DNA of 64,000 nt from JACJWR01 sp963842975 (GCA_963842975.1 CAWJIH010000013.1:62001-126000); one strand, 5' to 3'; shown: positions 1 through 9,418, numbered from the stretch's first letter. The notes: generated from the letters alone by a model not told the origin. Numbers and translations are program-made.

Positions 1-2
1 CG

Positions 3-1304
3 CTGCTTGTCACCCGAAGTCGAGATCACGCGTGGTTCCGACTGCACCCATTGCTGCGCGAGCACCTGCAGACCCGACTACTGCAAGAGGATCCTTCGCT
101 CTACCGAACCGTAGCGAGGCGGGCGAGTGAATGGAGCATGGCAAGGGGCCATACCGATAGCGCCATCGCATATGCCCATGACTCGGCGGACGTGGACCTG
201 CTTGGTGTCACGATCTGGGAGGGTGCAGCTGAGGCGCTCACCACCGGGCAGGCACAGCGGGTGGTCGGCTGGCTCGGCGCGGTAGACGACGCAACGATTG
301 CCAAGTCGTGTCCGATGGCTATGTCCGCTGCATGGTGCGCGATCAATCGTGGACAGTCGGCGGATGCCTACCGATGGAGCCAGGTTGCCTTCGGCGCCGC
401 GGGTGAGGGCTGGGAGTCCAACCTGCGCCGATCGTCAATGGAAGCGGGCCTGGCGCTGCTCCTCAGTACCTCGGGATCATTGGGATACGAGAGTTCCGCG
501 GCGCTTGCGGGCCAAGCCGCGAGGAGTTTGCCGAGTGATCATGTGGCCGTTCCCTACGCGCACATGATGGCAGGCTGGATGCACGTCCTTGGGGATGCGT
601 GGGACGTCGGCACGGAGGAGTTGCGGCGGGCTGCGGAACTCGCTCATTCAAAGGGGCTATTGGGCACCGAAGTGGAGGCTCAGGCGCTCCTGGGTATAGC
701 GCTACTGTCCCGGCACGATGACCAGGGTGCAGCGCTCTTGGTCCGACAGGCCCTCGAGACCTGGGAGCAGGGGGGTATTCAGCACTTCCTGGCTGCTGGG
801 GCATTGATCGCCGGCCCCGCATCGCTTATGGCGGCGCGATCAGGCCAGCGGGAACGTGCCCAAGCCCAGTTGGCTCAGGTTGCGGAATCGGTCACGATGT
901 TTGGGCCGATACTGCCATGGCTGGTCTCGATTCTTGAGTCCTTTGCAGCGGCCGCCCACGCGCTACTTGGAGACCAAGGGCGAGCTGGGCACCACCTCGA
1001 AGCGGCCGTCGAGGCCACGGCCCGGGTACCGGGATCCATACTGCTCACGAATCTGCTCGAACGGGCCCAGGGCATGGTGGCCGGGGAGTCCCGCCTCTCA
1101 GGCTTGAGTCCGGCCGAGCGTCGGGTTTTCGAACGACTACTGACTCGAGCGACCCTGCGAGAGATCGCGGACTCGTTATGCGTCTCACCTGAGACCGTCA
1201 AGACCCAGACCGGCTCCATCTATCGAAAGTTGGATGTGTCATCCCGCCGCGAGGTGCAAGAACTGGGGGACCGCCTCCGAGTGACGCCCAAGACTCGCGC
1301 CTAA
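3..1304 (+). CDS. LuxR-family regulator of the large MalT-like (LAL) type, C-terminal part
   Basis: The gene is cut by the left edge. The frame is open from base 3, and the residues before the first in-frame TTG at 51 (FRLHPLLREHL) resemble the conserved end of the ATPase/winged-helix part of MalT-like regulators, so 51 is not the true start. The middle 300 residues are an Ala/Leu-rich helical region like the TPR-like repeats of MalT. The last 65 residues form a LuxR/GerE helix-turn-helix (LSPAERRVFERL, then LREIADSLCVSPETVKTQ). Family knowledge: these proteins are ATP- and inducer-dependent activators. The inducer and targets cannot be read from this fragment. The fragment has 433 residues; the P-loop NTPase domain would lie outside the window. 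Confidence 0.85.
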   Translation: MLVTRSRDHAWFRLHPLLREHLQTRLLQEDPSLYRTVARRASEWSMARGHTDSAIAYAHDSADVDLLGVTIWEGAAEALTTGQAQRVVGWLGAVDDATIAKSCPMAMSAAWCAINRGQSADAYRWSQVAFGAAGEGWESNLRRSSMEAGLALLLSTSGSLGYESSAALAGQAARSLPSDHVAVPYAHMMAGWMHVLGDAWDVGTEELRRAAELAHSKGLLGTEVEAQALLGIALLSRHDDQGAALLVRQALETWEQGGIQHFLAAGALIAGPASLMAARSGQRERAQAQLAQVAESVTMFGPILPWLVSILESFAAAAHALLGDQGRAGHHLEAAVEATARVPGSILLTNLLERAQGMVAGESRLSGLSPAERRVFERLLTRATLREIADSLCVSPETVKTQTGSIYRKLDVSSRREVQELGDRLRVTPKTRA

Positions 1305-1336
1305 TGGGAGGACCTGCGTGCGCCCCGGTAGTTTCT

Positions 1337-1384
1337 GCCGGTGGTGGACGGTGCTGGTGGTGGACGGCGCCGGTGGTGGACGGT
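1337..1384. repeat. Three tandem copies of a 16-bp unit
   Basis: Three adjacent 16-mers, GCCGGTGGTGGACGGT, GCTGGTGGTGGACGGC and GCCGGTGGTGGACGGT, lie in the 203-bp gap between the LuxR-type gene and the acyl-CoA dehydrogenase. Copies 1 and 3 are identical and copy 2 differs at two positions. The array sits 120-170 bp upstream of the dehydrogenase start. No function is evident: it could be a cluster of regulator sites or a slippage product. Confidence 0.8.
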
Positions 1385-1507
1385 GTTCTCGCCATCGTCC
1401 GTCAGGAGCGTCCTGCCGATGGCGATTTGCCAGCCCATCCGTAGCATGGGAGAACGCCCGCCCGGGGCCCGCGACCCCGGCCCCCATGCGAGAAGGAGAA
1501 TCCCACA

Positions 1508-2656
1508 GTGGACGCTGGTATCTACGCCCTGCCGGAAGAGTACGTCGAGTTGCAGCAGGCCGTCCGAGCGCTGGCCCGCGACAAGATCGCCCCGCGGGCG
1601 GCCGAGATCGATGCCAAGGCGGAATTTCCGTGGGACATTTACGACGCGCTCGTTTCGAGTGGCTTCCACGCCATCCACATCCCGGAAGAGTACGACGGCA
1701 TGGGCGGAGACAATCTCGCTTCCGCACTGGTGGTCGAGGAGATTGCCAGGATCTGCGGATCAAGTTCGCTGATCCCGGCGGTCAACAAACTCGGCACCAC
1801 GCCGCTGCTGGTCGGCGCCTCGCACGAGGTCAAAGCCCGCTACCTGCCTGAGGTTGCCAGCGGTGAGGCGATGTTCTCCTACGGATTGTCGGAACCGGAG
1901 GCGGGCTCCGACGCCGCCAGCATGCGCACCAAGGTGACCCGCGACGGCGACGATTGGATCCTCAACGGCAACAAGCGCTGGATCACCGGTGCCGGGATCT
2001 CCAAGTACTACACGGTGCTCGCCACCGTCGAGCCCGGCACTGGTCCCAAGGGCATCACCGCCTTCGTGGTCCACGCCGACGATGAGGGGTTCAGCCTCGG
2101 CGCCGAGGAGAACAAGCTGGGCATCAAGGGCTCACCAACCCGCGAACTGTACTTCGACAACGTCCGACTGCCGGCCGACCGGATGATCGGCGAGGTGGGT
2201 GAGGGGTGGCAGATCGCGATGAAAACCCTCGACATCACCCGGGTGACGATCGGCGCGCAGGCCGTGGGCATGGCTCAGGGTGCGCTCGATGTCGCGCTGG
2301 AGTACGCCCAGGAGCGCAAGCAGTTCGGCAAGTCCATCTCCGACTTCCAGGGGATCCAGTTCATGCTCGCCGACATGGCGATGCAGATCGAGGCCGCCCG
2401 CCAACTCGTGTACCACGCTGCCGCTGCCAGCGACCGTGGCGACAAGAACATCACTTTCCTCGGTTCGGCGGCGAAGTGCTTCGCGTCCGACACCGCGATG
2501 AAGGTGACAGTCGACGTGGTGCAGGTGCTCGGCGGCTACGGCTATGTGAAGGACTACCCCGCGGAGCGGTTCATGCGGGACGCCAAGATCACCCAGATCT
2601 ATGAGGGAACCAACCAGATTCAGCGCCTGGTGATGGCCCGTCAGCTGCTGGGCTAG
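1508..2656 (+). CDS. Acyl-CoA dehydrogenase (short/medium-chain type)
   Basis: FAD-dependent alpha,beta-dehydrogenation of an acyl-CoA, a step of fatty-acid or branched-chain amino-acid breakdown in the cytoplasm. The 382 residues match the usual family length. Visible hallmarks are the FAD-binding stretch FSYGLSEPEAGSDAASM, the ACAD signature near the C-terminus (VVQVLGGYGYVKDYPAERFM), and IYEGTNQIQR, whose Glu (about residue 366) is at the catalytic-base position used in MCAD-like enzymes. Start: GTG at 1508 with AAGGAG nine bases upstream (1493-1498); no better start exists. The gene stands alone, and a 16-bp tandem repeat lies upstream. The exact acyl substrate cannot be told from sequence. 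Confidence 0.93.
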   Translation: MDAGIYALPEEYVELQQAVRALARDKIAPRAAEIDAKAEFPWDIYDALVSSGFHAIHIPEEYDGMGGDNLASALVVEEIARICGSSSLIPAVNKLGTTPLLVGASHEVKARYLPEVASGEAMFSYGLSEPEAGSDAASMRTKVTRDGDDWILNGNKRWITGAGISKYYTVLATVEPGTGPKGITAFVVHADDEGFSLGAEENKLGIKGSPTRELYFDNVRLPADRMIGEVGEGWQIAMKTLDITRVTIGAQAVGMAQGALDVALEYAQERKQFGKSISDFQGIQFMLADMAMQIEAARQLVYHAAAASDRGDKNITFLGSAAKCFASDTAMKVTVDVVQVLGGYGYVKDYPAERFMRDAKITQIYEGTNQIQRLVMARQLLG

Positions 2657-2690
2657 TAGGCCGGCAGCTGTGGTTGGGGTCGGAGCACAC

Positions 2691-2708
2691 CCGCAGGTCT
2701 ACCTGCGG
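2691..2708. terminator. Perfect inverted repeat between convergent genes
   Basis: CCGCAGGT-CT-ACCTGCGG is an 8-bp perfect hairpin between the acyl-CoA dehydrogenase stop (2656) and the stop of the convergent LCP gene (2713). No U-tract follows on either strand. Its position suggests a bidirectional terminator or transcription barrier, but that is inference. Confidence 0.45.
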
Positions 2709-2712
2709 AACT

Positions 2713-4245
2713 TCAACCGCAGGGCACCTCTGCCGCGCTACTGACGGCAGCGAGCGGGGCGTCTGGCAGTTGCCCGGCCGCAGTCGTCAGCGCTTCCTGC
2801 GCATCCTCAATTTGTACCGGCTGCAATCCAGCGAAGTCCGGCCCGACCGTGACGGACATGACATCACCGTGACCTGACTTCTCCTCGAACCTCGCCTCGG
2901 GTAGCGCAGCTTTCAGCGTTGCCAGGCCGGTGGCGAAGTCGGGGTCGTACACCACAGTTGTGCGCGCGGTGGGTGAGCCGTTGGCGACCCCGTAGACGAC
3001 GAAGTCTGCTGCGGTGAATTCCGTTGCGGCGTTGGCAGCTGCACCAGGGATCCCGGAGCCGTTGAGAACCTCAACCACCACCTCAGACGGGGCCACCTCA
3101 ACAACGGGGACGCTTGGTGCCTGCTGAACTGCTGCGTCCAGTGTCTCGGCGATGCTGACAGACTCCCGCAAGCCGCTGAAGATTGCGGTGGACGCGTTGG
3201 GGTCCCATTGAACGGTCTCACCGCCGTTGGGCAGGTAAACGCGCTGCTCCGTGACTGGCACGGTCACAAAAGAGACCTGGTCGGGCATGGTGCCCTGCAA
3301 CTGCCGCACCAGATCCTTGACCCTGGTGGGGTCAAGTTCGGTGTCGGCGGTCAGGCTGGCAAGTGTCGCGTTCACGGTGTCTGAGAGTCGCAGCGGGTTA
3401 AGCAACACACCCATGCTCGTAGCTTTGCGGACCATGGATCCGAGGAATTGCTGCTGCCTGTCGATCCGACCCATATCGGCGGTGGGGTCGAAATACCGGG
3501 CACGCACGTAGGACAGCGCCATCGACCCGTCGAGCGTGCTCATACCGGCTGGGATGTTGAGTCCGGACAACTCGTCTTGGATCGGCTCCGGCGAACACAC
3601 GTCGACGCCACCGACGGCGTCTACGATCTCCATGAATCCGCTGAAGTCGACCTCAACGAAATGATCCAGCCGCACCCCGGTTTCCTGTTCGATGGTGTGT
3701 ACCAGCAGGGTCGGGCCGCCGAGGCTGTACGCAGAGTTGAGTTTGGCCTGGTGTTCGTCGATGGTGGTGCCGTCGTCCAGCGTCAACTCAGGCACTGTCA
3801 CCAGGGAATCCCGGGGCAGGCTGACCACGTCGACCGACCCGTTACCCGCGAGGTGGATGATCATCATCGTGTCGGTCTGGCGGCCGAAGTCTTCGACACC
3901 CAGTTTGAGGTCTAGTCGCTCATCCTCGGAGATGCCGGAACGGTCGTCCGAGCCCACAAGCAAGATGTTCGTCGCCGAGTCCTGCTCTGGTCGCTCGGTG
4001 AGCGGGCCGAAGACGTCGACGTTTTCGACCGCCCCAGTGAAGTGCGAAACAGCAGCGTGGGAAAGCCCCGAGGTGGCCAGCACACCGGCTGCGACGGCAC
4101 CTGCGACCACTAACAATGGTTGTGCCCGGACGGTGCGCGTCACCCTCCGGCCCACCCTGGTGACCAGCGGGAGTTGGCGCCGCTGCCCCGCAGTCTCGCC
4201 GGGCGCGTGGGGTGCGTCGCCGGGAGAGTTGGGAGGTTCTGCCAC
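2713..4245 (-). CDS. LytR-CpsA-Psr (LCP) family protein with LytR_C domain
   Basis: LCP enzymes transfer lipid-linked glycopolymers to peptidoglycan on the outer face of the membrane. The 510 residues show a cytoplasmic basic N-terminus, one membrane segment (about 43-64), and the LCP core with GSDDRSG (98-104), DTMMIIHL (125-132), SLPRDS (142-147) and YVRARY...GRIDRQQQF further on. A C-terminal LytR_C domain carries VVVEVLNGSGIPGAAA. These include the conserved Asp and Arg residues that bind the pyrophosphate of the lipid carrier. Start: GTG at 4245 with AAGGAG a few bases upstream (about 4252-4257). The gene shares the strand with a glycosyltransferase, a DUF5941 protein and a second LCP gene, which together look like an envelope-polysaccharide block. 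Confidence 0.93.
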   Translation of the reverse strand: MAEPPNSPGDAPHAPGETAGQRRQLPLVTRVGRRVTRTVRAQPLLVVAGAVAAGVLATSGLSHAAVSHFTGAVENVDVFGPLTERPEQDSATNILLVGSDDRSGISEDERLDLKLGVEDFGRQTDTMMIIHLAGNGSVDVVSLPRDSLVTVPELTLDDGTTIDEHQAKLNSAYSLGGPTLLVHTIEQETGVRLDHFVEVDFSGFMEIVDAVGGVDVCSPEPIQDELSGLNIPAGMSTLDGSMALSYVRARYFDPTADMGRIDRQQQFLGSMVRKATSMGVLLNPLRLSDTVNATLASLTADTELDPTRVKDLVRQLQGTMPDQVSFVTVPVTEQRVYLPNGGETVQWDPNASTAIFSGLRESVSIAETLDAAVQQAPSVPVVEVAPSEVVVEVLNGSGIPGAAANAATEFTAADFVVYGVANGSPTARTTVVYDPDFATGLATLKAALPEARFEEKSGHGDVMSVTVGPDFAGLQPVQIEDAQEALTTAAGQLPDAPLAAVSSAAEVPCG

Positions 4246-4362
4246 TGCCGATCTCCTTGTGTGGGCGTGCTGATTCGACGATCAATGATCGACACGAGGC
4301 TAGACGCGCGATGGCGTCGGCCCTAGCCGCCACGCGGAGATGCGCCTAGGTGAATGAATGGG

Positions 4363-5247
4363 TCAGATCACCGGAGGTCGGCCGTGGCGAGCCATTTCCG
4401 CCACGGTGCGCCAGCGCATCGGGTGGCGAGGGCTTGTGGCGTGCGTCGACCAGCCGTCCCGTAGTCCTCGCCACCATGCTCGTCGACCCACAGGATCGGC
4501 CCGCAGCCGCAACTGCTCCACCGCGGTCCAACTGCCGAGATAAAGAGGGATGAGGGGCGCGGGCAGGTTGCGTCGTGCGAGCCACACCCGGTTGCGGGCG
4601 TTGAAGCGCTGCCAATCGGCGTGCCGAGTGGGGAAGATCGCCGGATGGCAGGTCACCAAATCGCCGGCGTACCAGACCACATACCCCGCGTCCCAGACCC
4701 GCCAGGTCAAGTCGATTCCCTCGTGGGCATAGCCAAAGTCGGGCACGAATCCACCAATGGATTCGAAGAGCTCGCGTCGGATCGCCAGGGCGGCCTCCAG
4801 CACGTACATGACGGTGCTGGGACGTTTGGGGTCGCCTTTACGAAGCCGCGGGACCCAGTACCGCGGCGCCTCGGCAACGGCGGGGTCTGCCAGCCTGGTT
4901 TGTGCCATCCCGATTGCTGGGTGGTCGGCAAAGAGCTTCGCGAGGTTGGCCAGATCAGTTGCCTCGGGCAGCCAGGCGTCGTCGTCGAGGAAGAACAGCA
5001 CCTCCCCAGTCACTTTTTCGACGCCGGCATTGCGCCCACCGACCCCGACGTTCTCCGGCAGGTGGACGGTGCCGACGTCAGCCGGCAGGCCGGTGGGTTG
5101 CCAACCGTTGCCCACCACCACCAGATCCACCGCAACGCCAGTTTGGGCGCGCACCGAAGTAACCGCGCGGTTCAACTCGGCTGGCCGAGAACCCTGCGTG
5201 AGGATCACGACGCCGACGCTCGGCAGCACGCCCGGCGTCGCAGTCAC
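4363..5247 (-). CDS. Glycosyltransferase family 2
   Basis: An inverting sugar transferase that would use a nucleotide sugar to extend a cell-surface glycan. The 294 residues show the GT-A pattern: VGVVILTQGSRP near the start, NVGVGGRNAG (67-75), and the metal-binding FLDDDAWLPE with DDD at 88-90. The C-terminal half has several Trp-rich stretches. I chose GTG at 5247 because it overlaps the stop of the upstream gene in the sequence GTGA, which is classic translational coupling, and the encoded start MTATPGVLPSVGVVILTQ puts the first beta strand where the family expects it. A longer start at 5301 would run into the upstream coding region. Donor and acceptor are unknown. Confidence 0.9.
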   Translation of the reverse strand: MTATPGVLPSVGVVILTQGSRPAELNRAVTSVRAQTGVAVDLVVVGNGWQPTGLPADVGTVHLPENVGVGGRNAGVEKVTGEVLFFLDDDAWLPEATDLANLAKLFADHPAIGMAQTRLADPAVAEAPRYWVPRLRKGDPKRPSTVMYVLEAALAIRRELFESIGGFVPDFGYAHEGIDLTWRVWDAGYVVWYAGDLVTCHPAIFPTRHADWQRFNARNRVWLARRNLPAPLIPLYLGSWTAVEQLRLRADPVGRRAWWRGLRDGWSTHATSPRHPMRWRTVAEMARHGRPPVI

Positions 5248-7019
5248 GATTCGGCAGAAACCCGGCGCGAGAGCACGATCGCGGCCACGGCGACCCCGCA
5301 CAGCAGGATGGCGACTATGGATAGCGCAAAGGTGGCAGCACCGGCGCCGACGATCAAGCCGAGTGCAATGAGCGACATCCTGCCGTCGAATCCGAGGTCA
5401 GCCAACGGCTGCCACCACGGCGGGAGCCGGCGCGCATAGCGCCACTGATCGGCGGTTTCCATGGTGGCGAAGTACAGCCCGACCACAGCGATGAAGGCCA
5501 ACAGGCGAGCCGATCCGGTGAGGGTGTAGGCGGCTGCGACCAGCACCGCGACCTCGAGGCCGCGCAGCACCGACGGCACCGCCCACGCTGCGGGTCCAGC
5601 CACCGGGGTGGCCAACGCCAGACCGGTGAGGACCACAACTGCGATCACCGCGATGACCAGTGGCCAGATGCTGCCGCGGGTGGACCAAGCAGCGCCGACC
5701 GACGTCGTGATGGCAGCGGCAGTCAGCAGCCGACCAGAAAGGGGCCGGACAGCAGCCCAAGTGTTGGCCGAGAGTGCCCGGACTGGCACACCAGCATCAA
5801 GCATGGCGCCGAGCGGGGTGAGGAATCGAGCAGAATTGGGCACGTCGTCGGCCGGTGCCCGCCGGTGGGTCAGCGCGCTGGCGGCCTGCAGCACAAGCAC
5901 CGCCACCGCCCCGATGAGCGCGGCCAGCAAGGCCCAGCCCGGACCCGCCACGATCAGCGCGAGGCCGATGGCAATCCAGCGCAGGCTGCGGTAGTCGGTG
6001 TTCTCGGAGACTCCCAGCATGCTCCGGCTCGCCACCGCATTGCCCATGATTACCAGGGCTCCGACAGTGGCCGTGGCCAGCAACCACGAGGGTCCTTCCA
6101 GCCTGGTCACAGCAAAGGCCAAGGCCGAGATGTAGACCACCTCGATGGCTCGTCCGGCGAGTCGATTCCAGCGGGCCCCGTTGGCATCTGGCCGTCGTCG
6201 GTAGCGCACGATTTCGCCCGCGGAGAGCAACACCGCGTTGACTGCGAGGAAGGCCAACGCGCTGATGACCGAAGACACAGTGCCACCGGGAAGTGCGATG
6301 AGGGACGCGAGCACTCCCAGCCCGACGGCTGCCCAGACGATGTGCTCCGGGGTCCGGCCGGAGGACTCCAGCAGGCCGGTCAGGCGGCGGGAAAACGGCC
6401 GCACGACGAGCCGTGTGATGGGGTCGTCCGTGGGTGCCGCGGTTGCGCGGAGACGACGCTCGTCCTCGCCGGACTGCGGGAGATCCATCGGCGAGCAGCT
6501 GGCGCAAAACGGAGCGGCGTCGACGGCGGAAACCGTGGTGATTTCGGTGAGCAGATCCACGGCCAGTTGCCAGGCGGAGGGACTTGCCACGGTGGCCGGG
6601 CCGAGCGTCGCGGCTGCTTGAGCTGCCGCCCGAGCGAATGCTGGGCAGTCCTCGGCTGCGATCACGAGGATTCCGGCAGCCTGACGAGGGATTCCGGATC
6701 CTGCCGTGACTTGGCCATCGGCAACGTTGACGGGAAGGTCCACGGTGTCGTCGCCGTTGTGCGCCAGGAGCACTGCAGTGCCGATCTCTGGGGCATCGAG
6801 AAGGTTGGCTAGCGCTTGTTGTTCGGCGTGCAGCCGAGAGTCAGCAATCACTAGGCGTCCGGAGCAGCGGCGGGCTGCCTGAGACCACTGGCGCAGAGCC
6901 TCGGAGGCAGCACCGTGGGCACTCACGACCTCGTCTGAGGGGTCGAAGCCGCGGAGCAGTTCCGCGGTATGTGCGTCGAGTGGTGCGTCCGTCATGAGCA
7001 CAAGGGGGCGACTATCCAC
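5244..7019 (-). CDS. DUF5941 / CDP-alcohol phosphatidyltransferase-like membrane protein
   Basis: 591 residues. The N-terminal 180 are soluble and resemble the nucleotidyltransferase-like front half of actinobacterial DUF5941 proteins. The rest holds many hydrophobic segments (roughly 228-268, 293-330, 345-382, 425-490, 500-525, 548-585). The place where a CDP-alcohol phosphatidyltransferase motif (DGxxAR-x8-GxxxD-xxxD) would sit reads D278-ANGAR-...-G289-RAI-E293, with shortened spacing and the last Asp lost. Catalysis of a CDP-alcohol reaction is therefore doubtful. The gene is coupled by a GTGA overlap to the glycosyltransferase downstream and follows an LCP gene, so a role in envelope glycan or lipid-linked precursor handling is inferred. 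The start could be GTG 7019 or ATG 6995; neither has a clear ribosome-binding site. Confidence 0.75.
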   Translation of the reverse strand: MDSRPLVLMTDAPLDAHTAELLRGFDPSDEVVSAHGAASEALRQWSQAARRCSGRLVIADSRLHAEQQALANLLDAPEIGTAVLLAHNGDDTVDLPVNVADGQVTAGSGIPRQAAGILVIAAEDCPAFARAAAQAAATLGPATVASPSAWQLAVDLLTEITTVSAVDAAPFCASCSPMDLPQSGEDERRLRATAAPTDDPITRLVVRPFSRRLTGLLESSGRTPEHIVWAAVGLGVLASLIALPGGTVSSVISALAFLAVNAVLLSAGEIVRYRRRPDANGARWNRLAGRAIEVVYISALAFAVTRLEGPSWLLATATVGALVIMGNAVASRSMLGVSENTDYRSLRWIAIGLALIVAGPGWALLAALIGAVAVLVLQAASALTHRRAPADDVPNSARFLTPLGAMLDAGVPVRALSANTWAAVRPLSGRLLTAAAITTSVGAAWSTRGSIWPLVIAVIAVVVLTGLALATPVAGPAAWAVPSVLRGLEVAVLVAAAYTLTGSARLLAFIAVVGLYFATMETADQWRYARRLPPWWQPLADLGFDGRMSLIALGLIVGAGAATFALSIVAILLCGVAVAAIVLSRRVSAES

Positions 7020-7069
7020 ACGTACTATGTATCAGGCCGAGCCCTCGAAGCGGCGGAGGCGCGAGCAGG

Positions 7070-8527
7070 CTAGGAGCAGACCAACGTATCTCCGGTGGTG
7101 GAGGCCACCTCACTTGACTCTGATGGCGATGGGGAGGTTTGTTGCCCATCTGCGTTGGGTGGTAGAGCCTCTGGGTCAGCAATGACGGTGCGCAGACCGG
7201 TGAAGTCGTTGCCGATGACCAACGTGAGCACGGGGTTGTCGGGGTCGCTGCCGTCCTGGCCGGTGTTTGTCGCGCTGGTTGCGTAGGCCAAGGTGCGCGC
7301 GGCCTCCTCCGAACCGGCTGGGTAGCCAACCGAGGTATCGGTCGATCCAGGCGATTCGAAGTCGCCCACCTCCACCACGTTGTAGCCGAGCGCGGTCATC
7401 ATGGCGCCAACCCTGGTTGCCACGCCGGCAGAGTTGGTGCCATTGAGCACCCGAACAGAGATGTCGGCCGGCGGCACGGCCAGCGGTCGATCGTCTCCAG
7501 GTGGAACCGTGGGCGTCGGTGGCCAAGGGCTGCCATCGCGCAGCGACTTCCACAGTGGTTCGGCCAGCGCCGGATCAGGAGAAACGGTGGCGCCATCATC
7601 GTTGTACACCGTGGGCAAGGTCACGAATGTGACGTCTGCTGGCTTCATGTCGGACATGCTCAGCGCCAAGTCCGCGAGGTCGCGCAAGCCGGAGAGGCTT
7701 TCGTCGACAGTCAGCGACTTCGTCGCTTCGTCCAGCACGCGGTATGTGGTGACGGGGTTCGCCAGCACGCCGGAACTGGTGGCTTTGCGCAGCGCCGAAC
7801 CCAAGAAGGCTTGCTGTCGTTCGATGCGGCCGAGGTCTGATCCGTCACCGAGGGTGTAGCGGGCGCGCACAAAAGCGAGGGCGTCGTCGCCCTTGACCAC
7901 CGAGGTGCCCGCAGGCAACTTCAATCCGCTCAACGGATCGTCGACCGGTTCCTTGAGGCAGACCTCAACGCCATCAAGGGCATCAACGACTCCTTTGAAG
8001 CCGTTGAAGTCGACGATGACGAAGTGATCAATGTCAACGCCCGCGAGCTTCTCCACCGTCTGGACCGTGCAGAACGGCCCGGCGATGTTGAACGCCTCGT
8101 TGAATCGATCCTCAACTGGCTCCGAAGCACCGCCCACGTAGCGCGGGCACGAGGGGATATCCACGATCGTGTCGCGCGGAATGCTGACAGCCGTTGCGCT
8201 CTTTCGATCGGCCGCGACGTGGATCAAGATCGTGGTGTCGGAGCGAGCCCCCTCAAACTCCTCCGGGTCGCCATACTCCCCGGTGCCGAGGACTTCCCGG
8301 CTGTCCGTGCCCATGACCAAGATGTTGAGGGGTTGGCCAGCGTCGAAACTCGGGGCCTTGCTGCGTGACGAGGTGGAACTTGCCTGGCTGACTGGTTGGC
8401 TCGTGATGTTCGAATCCAGCGACCGAAAGGCGGTGGCCCCCACCCAGGCGACCCCGGTGAAGAGCAGCACCATGGCGCTGGCGATGCCGGCCAGCACGCG
8501 CGGCCATCGCCGATGCCGAGACACCAT
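7070..8527 (-). CDS. LytR-CpsA-Psr (LCP) family protein with LytR_C domain (second copy)
   Basis: The second LCP glycopolymer transferase of the window, 485 residues. After a short basic tail come a membrane segment (VLAGIASAMVLLFTGVAWV), the LCP core (NILVMGTDSR, SDTTILIHV, SIPRDTIVDIP, FVRARYTLGDGSDLGRIERQ) and a LytR_C domain (ISVRVLNGTNSAGVATRVG). Start: ATG at 8527 with GGAGG six bases upstream. It differs clearly in sequence from the LCP protein at 2713-4245, so the two are paralogues rather than a recent duplication. Several LCP enzymes with overlapping roles are common in actinobacteria. It lies directly upstream of the DUF5941 gene on the same strand, 50 bp apart. Confidence 0.93.
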   Translation of the reverse strand: MVSRHRRWPRVLAGIASAMVLLFTGVAWVGATAFRSLDSNITSQPVSQASSTSSRSKAPSFDAGQPLNILVMGTDSREVLGTGEYGDPEEFEGARSDTTILIHVAADRKSATAVSIPRDTIVDIPSCPRYVGGASEPVEDRFNEAFNIAGPFCTVQTVEKLAGVDIDHFVIVDFNGFKGVVDALDGVEVCLKEPVDDPLSGLKLPAGTSVVKGDDALAFVRARYTLGDGSDLGRIERQQAFLGSALRKATSSGVLANPVTTYRVLDEATKSLTVDESLSGLRDLADLALSMSDMKPADVTFVTLPTVYNDDGATVSPDPALAEPLWKSLRDGSPWPPTPTVPPGDDRPLAVPPADISVRVLNGTNSAGVATRVGAMMTALGYNVVEVGDFESPGSTDTSVGYPAGSEEAARTLAYATSATNTGQDGSDPDNPVLTLVIGNDFTGLRTVIADPEALPPNADGQQTSPSPSESSEVASTTGDTLVCS

Positions 8528-8669
8528 GGGACCTCCAGTAGGCCATTCGAGGTGGGAATTGTGGAACGCCTGCGTCTGATCCTATGGTCTTCCTCGGCGC
8601 GCCGTGCCATTAGGACGAAACAGATGCGGTATGGGTTCCCACGTCGGGTGGCGCTGGCTGTGGCCGGAG

Positions 8670-9405
8670 TCAGTCGTGGGGAACTTCGAGGTCGATCTTC
8701 TCTTGCGTCACAATCGCCTGCTTTGCCGCCTGATCGATGGCGGGATCGAGCAAAACGGTGGATCCGGCCATGGTGGCGGCGCTCAGCGTGGCCGCCAGCA
8801 GCCCCTCTAGTGATCTGGGATCGGTGCTCACTAGCAGTCGGCTGCCGTGCCCGGAGGGGATCCTCCGGGCAGTCTCGACTGCGGTCCGACCGTCGATGCT
8901 GCCCTGAGCTGAGGTGACTGCGCGCCTGCTGGCGGTGGGGAGGGGCAGCGAAATCTGATCCGGGTAGTTGGCGATGTCCGCCATCACATCGATCGCGCCA
9001 TCCGGGGTGTTGCGGCCCAAGGGGGCGGGCAAAGGCATCGGTACGGCAGGCCAACACCGGGGCCCGCGCGGTCACCTCCGCAAGGAGCGGAGAATCCGCG
9101 GCCACCACCAGCAGATCTGCCTGACCTGCTGCGTCGGGGAGACCGACAGAAGCCCCAAGCGCCCACGCTGACCAGGCCCACACGTGCAACAGCCAGTGGC
9201 GTCCGACATCGACAACGACCACCGAATCCGGTCCCACATCGAACTCATCGGCGAGCAGACCGGCAGCTTTGGCCACCCAGTTGTCGTGCGTCGCCGCCGA
9301 CAGTTCGATCCGGCCGCCTGATTCCGGGTCGTAGTAGGTGACCCACGGTGCCCCCGGTGCCGCGGCCAGAATCCGCCTGCGCAACTTCTCTGGATGGTCG
9401 TCCAT
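8670..9405 (-). pseudogene. TIGR03089 family protein, broken by a +1 frameshift
   Basis: The first part (MDDHPEKLRRRILAA, then PWVTYYDPESGGRIELS and THDNWVAKAAGLLADEFDV) has the opening of actinobacterial TIGR03089 proteins, which look like a small relative of the AMP-binding acyl-ligase N-terminus. The frame shifts at the G-run 9021-9025. Removing one base there joins FARPLG to RNTPDGAIDVMADI and gives one 244-residue protein that ends at 8670. Without the change the first frame runs on as Arg/His-rich nonsense. The start at 9405 is supported by a -10 box seven bases upstream. The family commonly lies next to LCP and sugar-nucleotide genes, as here; its function is not known. It is either a real mutation or a homopolymer sequencing error. 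Confidence 0.8.
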
Positions 9406-9418
9406 GTTCGCGACGTTA
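9406..9418 (-). promoter_or_regulatory. -10 box TAACGT, leaderless start of the TIGR03089 gene
   Basis: On the minus strand, TAACGT (9413-9418) is followed by 7 nt and then the ATG at 9405, with no ribosome-binding site between. This is the layout of an actinobacterial leaderless transcript and it fixes the start codon. Confidence 0.55.

Noticed and set aside
1337..1384. CRISPR-like array
   Set aside because: Three tandem units without spacers, and no cas genes in the window. The same reasoning rejects 19006-19056.
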